Shown: positions 16,099 through 24,698, numbered from the stretch's first letter. The stretch is DNA of 34,862 nt from Clostridia bacterium DTU022 (GCA_001512835.1 LFRQ01000121.1:1-34862), one strand, 5' to 3'. Notes: a model not told the origin generated them from the sequence alone. A program made the numbers and translations.

Positions 16099-16759
16099 TT
16101 AACTTTTCTTGCGGTTGCCTGGTTCGGTAAGGAGGAGCAATAAACCTAATCCGACCCCGCCTAAAAAGAACCACATTAGCGAGGCGGTGAAGATAAATAT
16201 TTCTCCGGTGGCAAAATAGGAGACCGTGGCGGCGTAAAAGCCGAACAGCACCAGCCCAACGGATAAGGCGTAGAGGGCGGCCCGGATTTGATTCATGGCG
16301 TACCTTTTTGCCGTTTCTCTGGTTAAAATGCTGTAGGTTAAGAGTATGGCCCCGAAGACAATGTAGATTCCACAGGCAACTACCTCCAGGACTCCCATCT
16401 CCATAAAGAACAACATCAAGGAAACAAATAAACCGAACAAGACTAGCAATACTCCCGCTACGATACCGCCCGTAGAAAAATAGGCCGTAAGGGTCGAGGG
16501 TGCCTCCGGCCTGGCCCCCATTTCTTCCCCCAGTTTCCTCATATCGTTTACCAGCCCGCTAAGGTCACCCATGGATATTATGGCTTCTTCAAAAGCCTGT
16601 TCTTCATCTAGGCCTCCGGACTGCAAATCCGCCGTCTTCTCCTTGATATTTATGGCCAGCTCTTCTTTTAAGTCTCGAAGTTGTGAAGTTGTTCCAACCC
16701 CGGAAAACAGCTTATCCAGGAGGTCGATATTTTTTCTCCAGGTCTGGTTTATGCTCCAT
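16099..16759 (-). CDS. HAAS/DUF1700-like membrane protein, frameshifted near its start
   Basis: The body has an acidic helical N-terminal domain (SGGLDEEQAFEEAIISMGDLS), of the kind found next to PadR regulators. About five hydrophobic segments and a basic end (GNRKKS) follow. The natural start is the ATG at 16759, which overlaps the PadR stop by 11 bases. That frame gives MEHKPDLEKK and then runs into a stop. Removing one A from the A6 run (16735-16730 on this strand) restores MEHKPDLEKNIDLLDKLFSG, continuous with the rest. So the copy is frameshifted by one base, or is expressed by slippage, or holds a sequencing error. Without repair the body could start only from internal codons such as the TTG at 16626. 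By analogy with PadR-linked families it may be a membrane partner or target of the repressor. Confidence 0.65.
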
Positions 16760-17102
16760 CGTTTTCGAGCCTCCCTTGAATCAATTTATCCAATACCACT
16801 TTGGCAAATTCCCAGTCTTTTTTATTGCGGTCATAGAGCTCCCGCCCGGCGTCGGTAATCCGGTAGTATTTGCGCCTACCCCCTTGGGTTTCATCCCCCC
16901 AGTAGGAGATAAGGCAACCGTCCTTCTCCAAGCGCCGGAAGGCTGTATACAGGGTCGCTTCTTTCAATTCGTACTGATTCCCGCTCAGCGAGATAATCTT
17001 CTTGTAAATCTCGTAGCCGTAGCTGTCGCCCTGGCGCAGTATGTTTAAAATTATGGTGTCGGTGTGCCCGCGGATCAGGTCGTTAGAAATTGTGCCGCCC
17101 AT
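16749..17102 (-). CDS. PadR family transcriptional regulator
   Basis: A 117-aa PadR-type winged-helix repressor. The family hallmarks are visible: IRGHTDTIILNILRQGDSYGYEIYK, then KEATLYTAFRRLEKDGCLISYW with the recognition helix, and the wing GGRRKYYRITDAGREL. A C-terminal dimerisation helix follows. PadR proteins bind near their own promoter and release DNA on binding a small hydrophobic ligand; the ligand here is unknown. The ATG at 17102 has GGGGAG 9 bases upstream. The gene overlaps the downstream membrane protein by 11 bases, so the pair is co-transcribed. The AT-rich dyads around its -10 are candidate self-binding sites. Confidence 0.92.
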   Translation of the reverse strand: MGGTISNDLIRGHTDTIILNILRQGDSYGYEIYKKIISLSGNQYELKEATLYTAFRRLEKDGCLISYWGDETQGGRRKYYRITDAGRELYDRNKKDWEFAKVVLDKLIQGRLENDGA

Positions 17103-17124
17103 ATATTATCACTCCCCGTAGTAT

Positions 17125-17153
17125 GTTATATAATATATTACTGTGCCTGCCAA
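17125..17153 (-). promoter_or_regulatory. promoter of the padR operon
   Basis: On the - strand TTGGCA (17153-17148) and TATAAC (17130-17125) are separated by 17 bases. The -10 region lies in an AT-rich stretch (ttatataatatatta) that could hold a PadR operator. A GTGCCTGGCAC repeat starts 8 bases upstream of the -35. Confidence 0.55.
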
Positions 17154-17160
17154 AGTAATT

Positions 17161-17230
17161 GGTGCCTGGCACGTCAACTTTGTCAACTTGATTGAATATT
17201 CAGAAAACGACGCCAGACACGTCAACTTTC
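17161..17230. repeat. GTGCCTGGCAC repeat, copy 3
   Basis: It begins with GGTGCCTGGCAC, then GTCAACTTTGTCAAC, then an AT-rich tail. It then has a second unit introduced by GCCAGACAC that breaks off after GTCAACTT. The order is the same as in copy 2. It lies between the padR promoter and the aldo/keto reductase leader. Confidence 0.82.
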
Positions 17231-17322
17231 TCCCGGCCTGGAAGCTTCCAAATTAAAAAGGAATATAGAGCTGGCTGCAGAATTTTATCATATATGTAGC
17301 ACTAATTATTATTTATTTCTCA

Positions 17323-17432
17323 TATAATAGGAAACCGGAATGCTCCTAGGCCATTTAAGTCGCCGTTTATGTTTGGTTTCGCATTCCCCCTTGGGGATTG
17401 TTCAGTTTAAAAAAACGAAAGGGTTTTGAGAA
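17323..17432 (+). promoter_or_regulatory. -10 element and structured leader of the aldo/keto reductase
   Basis: TATAAT (17323-17328) lacks a good -35. The leader holds two pairings that cross each other: GAAACC (17331-17336) with GGTTTC (17375-17380), and GGAATGC (17337-17343) with GCATTCC (17381-17387). A CCCC-TT-GGGG block follows. This could be a pseudoknot or two alternative folds. No known riboswitch is recognised. Confidence 0.3.
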
Positions 17433-18437
17433 ATGGAATACCGTTTTTTAGGGAAGACAGGCTTGAAAGTATCCGCCATCGGCTTCGGCGGCATACCCAT
17501 TCAAAGGACGGGGATGGAGGAGGCCGTCGATACCATCCGGCAGGCTTTGGAACTGGGCATCAACTTTTTTGACACCGCCCGGGGCTACTCGGACAGCGAG
17601 AAAAAGATCGGCCTGGCCTTGAAGGGTCGGAGAAGCCAGGTTATCCTGGCCACCAAGTCCATGGCGCGGAACAAGTCGGCGCTAAAACAAGAGCTGGAGC
17701 AAAGCCTGCGGGACCTGCGCACCGATTATATCGACCTTTACCAGCTCCACAACTTGCGCAGCCGGGAAGCGCTGGAGAAGGTTTTCGGGCCGGAAGGCGC
17801 CCTGGAAGGGCTGGAGGAAGCCCGGCGGGAGGGGAAGGTTCGCTACATCGGCATTACCGGCCATATTCCGGCCCTGCTGGCGGAAGCCCTTCGCCGCCGC
17901 CCCTTTGATACCGTGCAATTTCCCTTCAACGCCGTGGAACTGGAGGCGGAAGAGGAACTGCTCCCCCTGGCGCAGGAGATGGGGGTGGGGACTATCGCCA
18001 TGAAGCCCCTGGCGGGAGGGGTGCTCACTTCCCGGAGGGCGGCCCTCAAGTTCCTTCTGCGGAAGCCCCTTTCTACCGTAATCCCGGGGATGCAGAGCCG
18101 GGAGGAAGTGCTGGAAAACGTTGGCCTGATGGGGGAGGAATTAACTCCCCGGGAGGAGGAAGAGCTGTGGGCCGAAGTTAAAAGCCTGGGGAACCGATTT
18201 TGCCGGCGGTGCGAGTATTGCCGGCCCTGCCCCCAGGGGATCGACATTACCTTCAACCTGCTGATGCTGGGCTATGCCAAGCATTACGGGCTGCTGGAGT
18301 GGGCCACCGACAGGTACCATAGCCAGAAAATCAAGGCGGACGCCTGCGTGGAATGCGGTGAATGCGAAGAGAAATGTCCCTATGATCTACCCATCCGCGA
18401 CCTGCTGAAGGAATGCCGCTTGCTTTTGGGGGGGTAA
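17433..18437 (+). CDS. aldo/keto reductase with C-terminal 4Fe-4S cysteine motifs
   Basis: The N-terminal 250 residues are an AKR barrel. The catalytic tetrad is present: D47 (FFDTA), Y52, K75 (LATK) and H106 (QLHN). The C-terminal part has two cysteine groups, C257-x2-C260-x2-C263-x2-C266 and C305-x2-C308-x2-C311-x3-C315, the latter in CVECGECEEKCP, typical of iron-sulfur AKRs in anaerobes. The enzyme should interconvert a carbonyl and an alcohol, possibly with ferredoxin-linked electrons. The natural substrate is unknown. The ATG follows gaaaggg at 9 bases. A GPH-type sugar transporter follows after 46 bases and an epimerase gene lies further on, suggesting a sugar pathway. Confidence 0.9.
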   Translation: MEYRFLGKTGLKVSAIGFGGIPIQRTGMEEAVDTIRQALELGINFFDTARGYSDSEKKIGLALKGRRSQVILATKSMARNKSALKQELEQSLRDLRTDYIDLYQLHNLRSREALEKVFGPEGALEGLEEARREGKVRYIGITGHIPALLAEALRRRPFDTVQFPFNAVELEAEEELLPLAQEMGVGTIAMKPLAGGVLTSRRAALKFLLRKPLSTVIPGMQSREEVLENVGLMGEELTPREEEELWAEVKSLGNRFCRRCEYCRPCPQGIDITFNLLMLGYAKHYGLLEWATDRYHSQKIKADACVECGECEEKCPYDLPIRDLLKECRLLLGG

Positions 18438-18483
18438 ACGGCTCCTTTTTAAGGCCGGTTGCAGGGAAGCCCGGAGGTGCTGG

Positions 18484-19977
18484 ATGGAGAATGCAGTAAA
18501 GACCTATAGCAGGAAAGAGAGAAACTACTACTTGATCGGCTTGACGGGACAAAACATTATCTACAATGTCGTCGGCGTAGGCCTGGCCCTGTATTATACC
18601 GAGGCCCTCTATGTGCCGCCGGCCATAGTGGCGGTCCTGATGCTGGTGGCCAGGGTTTGGGATGCCTGCAACGATTTTATCATGGGCCTAATCGTTGACC
18701 GGACCAGGTCCCGGTGGGGGAAGTGCAGGCCCTATCTCATGGTTGCTCCTGCACTAGTTTTCCTTGCCACGGTGGGGGCTTTTTCATCGACGGTTAATTA
18801 TAACCAAAACCCGACTTTGACGGTGATCTTTATCTACGTAACTTATATCCTATGGGGTATGATTTATACTGTGGGGGATATCCCCCTCTGGGGCATCACG
18901 GCGCTAATGACGGAAAGCGAAAAAGACCGGACTAAACTGCTCTCCCTGGCCCGGGTTGCCGGCGCCGTGGGCAGTGCCATACCTATCCTGGTCTATGTTA
19001 CCGTGGTCGGACTGTTTAAAAACACGGGAAACACCTTTATCTTTCCCACTACCGGGGCATACGGCTATTTTATGGCCACCCTGGTTTTTGCCGTTATCGG
19101 GTGTGCCATGTTTCAACTGGTGGGTCCTAACGTAACGGAGAAGATTCCGCCTACTTACAAGGAATCGAATGTGCTTAAGCAATTTGCTTTATTAGGGAAA
19201 AATAAACCCTACATCCAGATAATGCTCTCCGGCATTTTAAGCAGTACCAAAATGATGATCGCCAGCTGCTCCAACTATCTGATCTTGTGGTATTATGCCA
19301 ACGGCAATGAAGCCGGTACCATGTTTTATTTTGCCGTTATCGGCGGCGGTTTTTTCGTGGGCAACCTGGTGGCCATGTATTTCACTCCTGCTTTATTGAA
19401 TGTTTTCACCAAGAAGAATTTGTACAACTGGTCCCACTTGCTTAGTGTCATCCCTTACGCAGTGCTCTTTCTCTTATTCCTGTTCAAACTGGATACCATT
19501 TTAATCGTAACTATTTTAATTTTCCTGGTGGGCGTCCTGCAAGGCTTCCCCATTGTATTGCAGGTATCCATGATTGCCGATACGGTGGATTACCTGGAGT
19601 GGAAAACGGGAGAGAAGGCGGACGGCCTCTGCTTCGCGGGATTGACCTTTCTGGCCAAATTACAAGCAGCGGTGGCTTATTACGGGGCCCTGATGGTGTT
19701 AAGCTTTGTTGGCTACAACGCCGAGGCCATGCAGCAATATGTGGCCGCAGGAGGCATCGCCCGGGAGGGCTTCCCGGAGGTCATGATTGCCCTGTTTGCC
19801 ATTGTCACCGTCCTGCCGGCCATCGGCTCCGTTCTGGGGGTAATTCCCACGTGGAGGTACAGTCTCAGCAAGGGAAAACATGCCCAGATCTTGGCGGAGC
19901 TCAACAGGAGAAGAAGGGAAAGAGAGCCGGCCCAGGCGGCTTCCGGCAAAAGCTTAAAGGAGATGGGTGCCCAGTAG
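18484..19977 (+). CDS. GPH-family glycoside/pentoside/hexuronide:cation symporter
   Basis: A 497-aa MFS-type transporter with about 12 membrane helices. The GPH signature is clear in WDACNDFIMGLIVDRTRSRW followed by GKCRPYL, in the loop between helices 2 and 3. Conserved segments later include YLEWKTGEKADGLCFAGLTF. The family imports sugars or glycosides with Na+ or H+. The substrate is unknown, and no phosphotransferase IIA domain is attached. The start has ggagg 7 bases upstream. The position between an aldo/keto reductase and an aldose 1-epimerase supports a sugar role. The C-terminus is charged and cytoplasmic. Confidence 0.9.
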   Translation: MENAVKTYSRKERNYYLIGLTGQNIIYNVVGVGLALYYTEALYVPPAIVAVLMLVARVWDACNDFIMGLIVDRTRSRWGKCRPYLMVAPALVFLATVGAFSSTVNYNQNPTLTVIFIYVTYILWGMIYTVGDIPLWGITALMTESEKDRTKLLSLARVAGAVGSAIPILVYVTVVGLFKNTGNTFIFPTTGAYGYFMATLVFAVIGCAMFQLVGPNVTEKIPPTYKESNVLKQFALLGKNKPYIQIMLSGILSSTKMMIASCSNYLILWYYANGNEAGTMFYFAVIGGGFFVGNLVAMYFTPALLNVFTKKNLYNWSHLLSVIPYAVLFLLFLFKLDTILIVTILIFLVGVLQGFPIVLQVSMIADTVDYLEWKTGEKADGLCFAGLTFLAKLQAAVAYYGALMVLSFVGYNAEAMQQYVAAGGIAREGFPEVMIALFAIVTVLPAIGSVLGVIPTWRYSLSKGKHAQILAELNRRRREREPAQAASGKSLKEMGAQ

Positions 19978-20478
19978 GCGGCTGGCGCCCGGGAGGCGGG
20001 CTGCCTGTTCCCAAGATCCACCTCATCATCAACATATTGACTGCCCCGCAGTTTTTACGGCTCTGCATTTGCCCGCTGGAATAGGTGCCCGCCGGCAATA
20101 TAACCTCCTTCCTGGATCCCGCTTTCCTTTGCCGCAGCCCTTCCGCGCGGGCTTCCCGGAAGGGGCTGTGGACGGCAGGAGGACTCAGGTTTCTCTGACC
20201 GGTTATGCCGGGCCGGGGAGGATATGGAGAAAGCAAAGGAGGCCGGCTTTCACCAGCACCCGGCCAAACCTCCCGGCAGTATTTGGATCGGAAGTTGAAG
20301 AAGATAGGCCGGCTTTCACCAACACCCGGCCAAACCCGCTGCCCTGGAGTAAATAAGAGAGATCTTGAAGCAGTGCATCTAAAGCTTCCGGATTTATTAC
20401 ATTTTTAAACTCTTGGAAAGACCAAATTAAAAGCTCAGGTTTTTTGCAAATCAACTGGCGGGAAAGGGATGGCAAACA
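19978..20478. other. intergenic stretch before the epimerase
   Basis: About 500 bases with no convincing gene. A 31-base direct repeat (20240 and 20306) lies in the middle. A short - strand frame (20475-20203) contains protein-like text (FKNVINPEALDALLQDLSYL) and then reads through the repeat twice as FGRVLVKAGL. It may be a gene remnant, but the repeat looks like a DNA-level hairpin unit. Confidence 0.45.
20240..20336. repeat. two 31-base direct repeats, each a GGCCGG hairpin
   Basis: Copies at 20240-20270 and 20306-20336 differ at one base (CACCAGCACC against CACCAACACC). Each starts AGGCCGGC and ends CCGGCCAAACC, so each can fold with a 6-base GGCCGG/CCGGCC stem. The repeat distance is 66 bases. 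Confidence 0.8.
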
Positions 20479-21524
20479 ATGAAGCTTTATTCGACAAGCC
20501 GGGGCACTATTGAAGGCAAGGCCTTGATACCCTGGAAAACGACGGCGGGATCAGGGTGTCCGTTCTCAACCTGGGCGGCGTTATCACCGGCATATTTGCT
20601 CCGGACCGGAAGGGGAAGTATCAAAATATAATCCTGGGCTATGCCGACATTAATGACTACCTGGAAAACGAAGCTTACTACGGCGCGGTAATTGGTCGCT
20701 TTGCCGGAAGAATATACGGCGGCGCCATTGAGCTGGACCGCCGGGTCTACGAGCTGGAGAGAAACAACCTGGGAGTGAACACCCTCCATGGCGGCCCCTG
20801 CGGATGGCACAGCAAGCTCTGGGAGGTCCGCCCTTTTGAAGGGGAGAAAGAGGTGGGCCTGGTCCTGGAGTGCACTTCCGCCGACGGCGAAGCCGGCTTC
20901 CCGGGAGAAGTGAAGGCGACCGTCAAGTATATCCTGAACAACAGCAACGAGCTTTACTTTGTCGTTGCCGCGGAAACGGATAAAACCACCGTGGTTAATG
21001 TGGCCAATCATACCTACTTCAATCTCAGCGGAGACCTGGAGAGAAACATCCTGAAGCACAAGTTGAAGATCGAAGCGGATCAATTCCTGGAGTTGTCCAG
21101 CTTCTTCGTTCCTACCGGAAAAGCCCTGACGGTAAAGGAAACCCCCTTTGATTTCCGGGCGGCCAAGGAGATCGGCCAAGACCTGGAGGCCGACCATCCC
21201 CAGCTTAAAGCGGCGGGCGGCTACGATCACCCCTTTCTCTTTGGCCGCGAAACGGGACGGATGGAGCTAATGGATGAGCGGTCGGGCCGGGGGCTGACCG
21301 TGACCACGAACAACCCTTGCGTGGTGCTCTATACCACCAACTTTCCTGTGGCCAGGAAGCTTTATAACGGTCGATTACCGGAGAAGAGGATGGGGATCTG
21401 CCTGGAGACCCAGAACCCTCCCATCGGGGTGGGCGGCTGCTTCCGGGAGGGCTCCATCTTGAAGCCCGGCCAGGTTTACCGCCGCTGGACCAGGTACAAG
21501 TTCCACACCGGGAGCCCCGGCTGA
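20479..21524 (+). CDS. galM: aldose 1-epimerase (mutarotase), frameshifted near the N-terminus
   Basis: From 20556 onward the frame encodes a nearly complete aldose 1-epimerase: SVLNLGGVITG, the first catalytic-region His in TLHGG, the second in NHTYFNLSG, the Asp in GGYDHPF and the general-base Glu in LETQNPP. The natural start is the ATG at 20479 (MKLYSTSRGTIEGKA), about 11 bases after aaaggg. That frame leaves the family sequence at about 20520, and the consensus resumes one frame over (DTLENDGGIRVSVLNLGG), consistent with loss of one base near 20518-20525. The upstream ATG at 20469 meets a TGA. So the gene is inactivated, shortened to the GTG at 20556, or contains a sequencing error. The intact enzyme would equilibrate alpha and beta anomers of the imported sugar. 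Confidence 0.8.
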
Positions 21525-21599
21525 AAGCGGCGCTGCCTTTGGTTCCCTCGGGGAGCTTCTCCTGTCCGGTTCCATGCCGGCGCTGCCGGCCAAAAGGGC

Positions 21600-21960
21600 G
21601 GCGGCTCCCTTCACCGCCGGCCGCCCCGGGCCTCAATCCCCGGGCTTTGAAGCCGGGAGGCCGGCCTCAGGCCGCCAGGGGGGCCACTGCCGTGGCGGTA
21701 CTTCAACGGCGCCGGATCGAGGCAAAAGGCCGGCTCCCAAGGCCGGCCGGGCCGGAAGTTGCCTCCGCCGGCGCGATGCGGAGCCGTGCAAAAGTACGCT
21801 TCGAATAGCCTGGAAGAGCCCGATGGATGCAAAAGCCGCCTTTAAAAACTGGAGCGAAGCAAAAAGCCGGCTCCTGGGAGCCGGAACGATGCCCAAAAGG
21901 GGTCTTTAAAGAACCGGCGCCATGTTTTAGGCCGGTTTCCCGGAGCCGGATCATTGAAAA
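21600..21960. repeat. cluster of degenerate GCCGGC hairpin units
   Basis: A run of related units, each an A-rich stretch followed by GCCGGC-type inverted repeats: around 21722-21750, the perfect CCGGCTCC/GGAGCCGG at 21867-21884, and others to 21955. No gene is convincing here. The cluster leads into the terminator at 21957. Confidence 0.5.
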
Positions 21961-21988
21961 AGGCCGGCGGTTGGAAGCCGGCCTTTTT
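21957..21988. terminator. bidirectional rho-independent terminator
   Basis: AGGCCGGC (21961-21968) pairs with GCCGGCCT (21977-21984) over an 8-base loop. Four A precede and a T run follows, so it works in both directions. It sits between the converging epimerase and diaminopimelate dehydrogenase genes. Confidence 0.85.
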
Positions 21989-22029
21989 GGATCCATCGCG
22001 GGGGCAGGCCCTGCTCTTGGGCCTGCTTT

Positions 22030-22920
22030 CTAAACCATGTGTTTGATGACTTCCTCCCGGGAAAAGGGGAGCAGGTCAATGGGGGGGATCTCCCCTAAAA
22101 CGTAGCTTCCCGGGGCCAGCCGCATGGAGGCGCGGGCGGCGGCGACCATAATCTGCGCCGTGGCCGCAGGGTTGTTCAGCTTCATCTTAAAGGTAAGCCG
22201 TTGATTCTGGGCTTCGCCGGAGCTGCCCAGGCGTTCAATCCGGACGCCGTGGCCCATGACCTTGAGCCCGCTCACATCGTCAACCTGCTGCACCCGGGTC
22301 TGATCATGCACAAAATAGGGGTCCTCCTGGATTTTTCGGGCGACCTCGGCAAAATCGGCCCCTTCCTCCAGTTCCACATAGACATCCCGCCGGTGCTGGC
22401 CAAAGCCCACGGGGATGGTGATGGAGACGGCATCTTTAACCCCGGGTATTGATTTTGCGGCCACGCTGTGCCCCATGCTCATTCCCGGTCCAAAATTGGT
22501 GTAGGTGATGCCGCCCGGGGCGATGACTGCAAGGAGCATCCGGATGACGGAATCGGTGCCCGGATCCCAGCCGGTCCCAATTACGGCCACCCGCCCGCTC
22601 TTCCGGGCCTCCCGGTCCAGGTTCTCCCGAAGGGCCAGCATAGGCTCCCCATGCAGGTCAAAACTGTCCACGGTATTAATGCCCTTCTGCAGGTAGAGAG
22701 GGGCGACAAGGGGCACCTGCCGGGAAGGTACGGCCAGGATGGCCGCATCCACCGGCCCCAGCTCTTCTACCCGGGTGGCCACGGGCCAGGGAGCGCCGCT
22801 CTCCTTAACCTCCCTCCTGACCACACCGGCCAACTCCAGGTCAGGGGCACGGTTGATGCATTTCACCGCCTCCCGGCCCACATTGCCGTAGCCGACGACA
22901 CATACCTTGATCTTTTTCAT
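22030..22920 (-). CDS. ddh: meso-diaminopimelate D-dehydrogenase, type II-like
   Basis: A 296-aa NADP-type dehydrogenase. The N-terminal Rossmann motif is VVGYGNVGREA. Substrate-domain segments include GTGWDPGTDSVIR, NFGPGMSMGHSVAAKSIPGV, QEDPYFVHDQTRV and MKLNNPAATAQ. These match the shorter Symbiobacterium thermophilum type of the family better than the 320-aa Corynebacterium type, as I recall both. The reaction is reversible oxidative deamination of meso-diaminopimelate. The Symbiobacterium-type enzyme is also known to reductively aminate 2-keto acids to D-amino acids. I chose the ATG at 22920, where homology begins; the frame runs upstream to 23076 with non-family sequence. A class III aminotransferase lies 131 bases upstream on the same strand, suggesting a shared amino acid pathway. 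Confidence 0.87.
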   Translation of the reverse strand: MKKIKVCVVGYGNVGREAVKCINRAPDLELAGVVRREVKESGAPWPVATRVEELGPVDAAILAVPSRQVPLVAPLYLQKGINTVDSFDLHGEPMLALRENLDREARKSGRVAVIGTGWDPGTDSVIRMLLAVIAPGGITYTNFGPGMSMGHSVAAKSIPGVKDAVSITIPVGFGQHRRDVYVELEEGADFAEVARKIQEDPYFVHDQTRVQQVDDVSGLKVMGHGVRIERLGSSGEAQNQRLTFKMKLNNPAATAQIMVAAARASMRLAPGSYVLGEIPPIDLLPFSREEVIKHMV

Positions 22921-23051
22921 CTTATCCCCCCGCCTATGCCAGGCTAATATATTCCTATTATGATCTAGATTTTTCCCCCTGGCAAGAGTTCTTCTCGCGG
23001 GAAGAATATGTTCCCGGCGGCGGGGAAGCGGCCGGTCGGCGGGCAGATGGG

Positions 23052-24437
23052 CTAAGCCAGCAGCTCCTCTACGCACTCCCCGATAACCCGGACGTAGCGG
23101 TCCACCTCTTCTTCGCTGGTCAGGGGGGAGACCAGGGCCATGTCGTGGACCGGGGAGAGAAGGATCCCGCGGTTGGCACAGTATACGTGAATAAGCGCCT
23201 CCAGGGGCCCGGTAAGCCCTTCGCTGATCAGGTCAACCTGGTTGTAATCCACGTCTAACAAGGTGTCGATCCCCCGCCGGGGGGGCTCGGGCAGGAAGCG
23301 GAACTCCACCCGGCAGCCGATGCGAGCCACATACCAGGGCAGCTGGTGTTCCTTGATGATGGCGGCGATTCCTTCTTCCATCTTCCGGGCCAGGGGGATC
23401 ATGCGGGCGAAAGCTTCTTCCGTTAGGAGATGCTTCAAGGTGGCCTTAATGGCGGCCACGGCCGGGGCGTTCCCGGAGAGGGTCCCCCCGAAGCCGAAGA
23501 AGTTGTGCCAGGGCACCCTGCGAGCGAGCATCTCCCCGATCTCCCGGGAGAAGCCCACCACCGCCGCCGGATAACCCCCGGCAATGGGTTTGCCCAGGAC
23601 GAAGATATCGGGCTCCAGTTTCAGTTCGCCGGTCATCCCCGCCGGCCCGCCGCAGATGGTGTGGGTCTCGTCGATGAGGAGCAGGGTGCCGTATTGGCGG
23701 GTAAGACGGCGCAAAGCTTCGTGGAAGCCCGGCTCCGGGTGGATAATCCCTACGTTGGTCATTACCGGCTCGGTGATGACGCAGGCCACATCCCGGGGAG
23801 CCAGGGCTTTTTCCAGGGCTTCGATATCGTTGAATTCGACAATGCGGGTCATTTGGGAGGGATCCTTGACCAGCGGCCCCATCAGCCCCGGCATGTTCAT
23901 CAAGTGGCCAAAGAAGTCCACCACCAGGGTTTCATCGACGCTGCCGTGGTAAGAAGCGTTGAAGGCCAGGATCAACTGTCGGCCGGTGAATTCCCGGGCG
24001 ACTTTGAGCGCCATCCGGTTGGCATCGGAGGCGGTCATCAATACCTGCCAGCAGGGCAGCCCGAAGCGCCGGGAAAGCTCTTCCCCGACCTCGATGCAGT
24101 CTTCCGTGGGCAGCATCGTGGTCATTCCCCGGTTCATCTGCTGGGTGAGGGGGCCGATTACCTCCGGCGGGGCATGCCCGAAGAGGGCTCCCGTATCACC
24201 CAGGCAGAGGTCCAGGTAGCGGTGCCCGTCCACGTCGGTAAGGTAGGCACCCTTGGCTTCGCGAACAAAAATGGGAAAGCCCCCCGGCCAGATCCTCATC
24301 CAGCTCATGGGAACGCCTCCTACACAACAGCGCTGCGCCTTCTCGTAAAGGGCCTTGGATTTCGGCCGTGCTTCGGCATAGCGCTTCTCTTCCCGAGCCA
24401 GAAGCTCTTTTACCTTTTCCAGGGTAATAGGGGACAT
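23052..24437 (-). CDS. class III PLP-dependent aminotransferase (HemL-like)
   Basis: A 461-aa fold-type I, class III aminotransferase related to glutamate-1-semialdehyde aminomutase. Visible marks are YLTDVDGHRYLDLCLGD, the phosphate-binding region TASDANRMALKVAR, the cofactor Asp region LLIDETHT and the PLP lysine in LGKPIAGGYPAAVVGF. The usual SGTEA is TASDA, so it is not HemL itself. Transaminase, racemase or epimerase activity are all possible in this class. The ATG at 24437 has agaggtga at good spacing; the GTG at 24446 overlaps that site. It is followed on the same strand by the diaminopimelate dehydrogenase. It is divergent from the large catabolic operon across a 520-base gap, so co-regulation is possible but unproven. 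Confidence 0.85.
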   Translation of the reverse strand: MSPITLEKVKELLAREEKRYAEARPKSKALYEKAQRCCVGGVPMSWMRIWPGGFPIFVREAKGAYLTDVDGHRYLDLCLGDTGALFGHAPPEVIGPLTQQMNRGMTTMLPTEDCIEVGEELSRRFGLPCWQVLMTASDANRMALKVAREFTGRQLILAFNASYHGSVDETLVVDFFGHLMNMPGLMGPLVKDPSQMTRIVEFNDIEALEKALAPRDVACVITEPVMTNVGIIHPEPGFHEALRRLTRQYGTLLLIDETHTICGGPAGMTGELKLEPDIFVLGKPIAGGYPAAVVGFSREIGEMLARRVPWHNFFGFGGTLSGNAPAVAAIKATLKHLLTEEAFARMIPLARKMEEGIAAIIKEHQLPWYVARIGCRVEFRFLPEPPRRGIDTLLDVDYNQVDLISEGLTGPLEALIHVYCANRGILLSPVHDMALVSPLTSEEEVDRYVRVIGECVEELLA

Positions 24438-24669
24438 AAAAATCACCTCTTATTTTATTTTATCAGTGTATTTTTATATTCTTCCTACAATTGCCAAAAC
24501 CCTTTTGCCTTCCTGTTATACCGGCTGCCCGGCGAAGATAAGGTCGAGCTTCCATTTTTTGCGCCAGAATTATGCTCTCCCGGGGCTTAAATCGTTGTTT
24601 TCCAATCTTTTGGCCGCTTTATTGGGTAACTCTGAGGGGTTTACGGAAAAATTGGGAGGCGGCGACAGG

Positions 24670-24698
24670 TTGACAAGTTCTAAGGAGCGTAATATACT
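24670..24698 (+). promoter_or_regulatory. promoter of the catabolic operon
   Basis: TTGACA (24670-24675) and TATACT (24693-24698) lie exactly 17 bases apart. Transcription should start near 24705, leaving a leader of about 255 bases. TTAGCTAA (24699-24706) overlaps the start region as a possible operator. The leader contains TGCTTT/AAAGCA (24762-24776) and is purine-rich. The 200 bases upstream, to the aminotransferase start, show no gene. Confidence 0.75.

Noticed and set aside
20203-20475. - strand frame with FGRVLVKAGL twice
   Set aside because: The repeated peptide is the translation of DNA hairpin repeats, and the frame lacks a good start site. A remnant is possible but not supported.
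23430-24590. 386-codon + strand frame opposite the aminotransferase
   Set aside because: It is a shadow of the PLP enzyme; the composition is rich in Gly, His and Pro, without domains.
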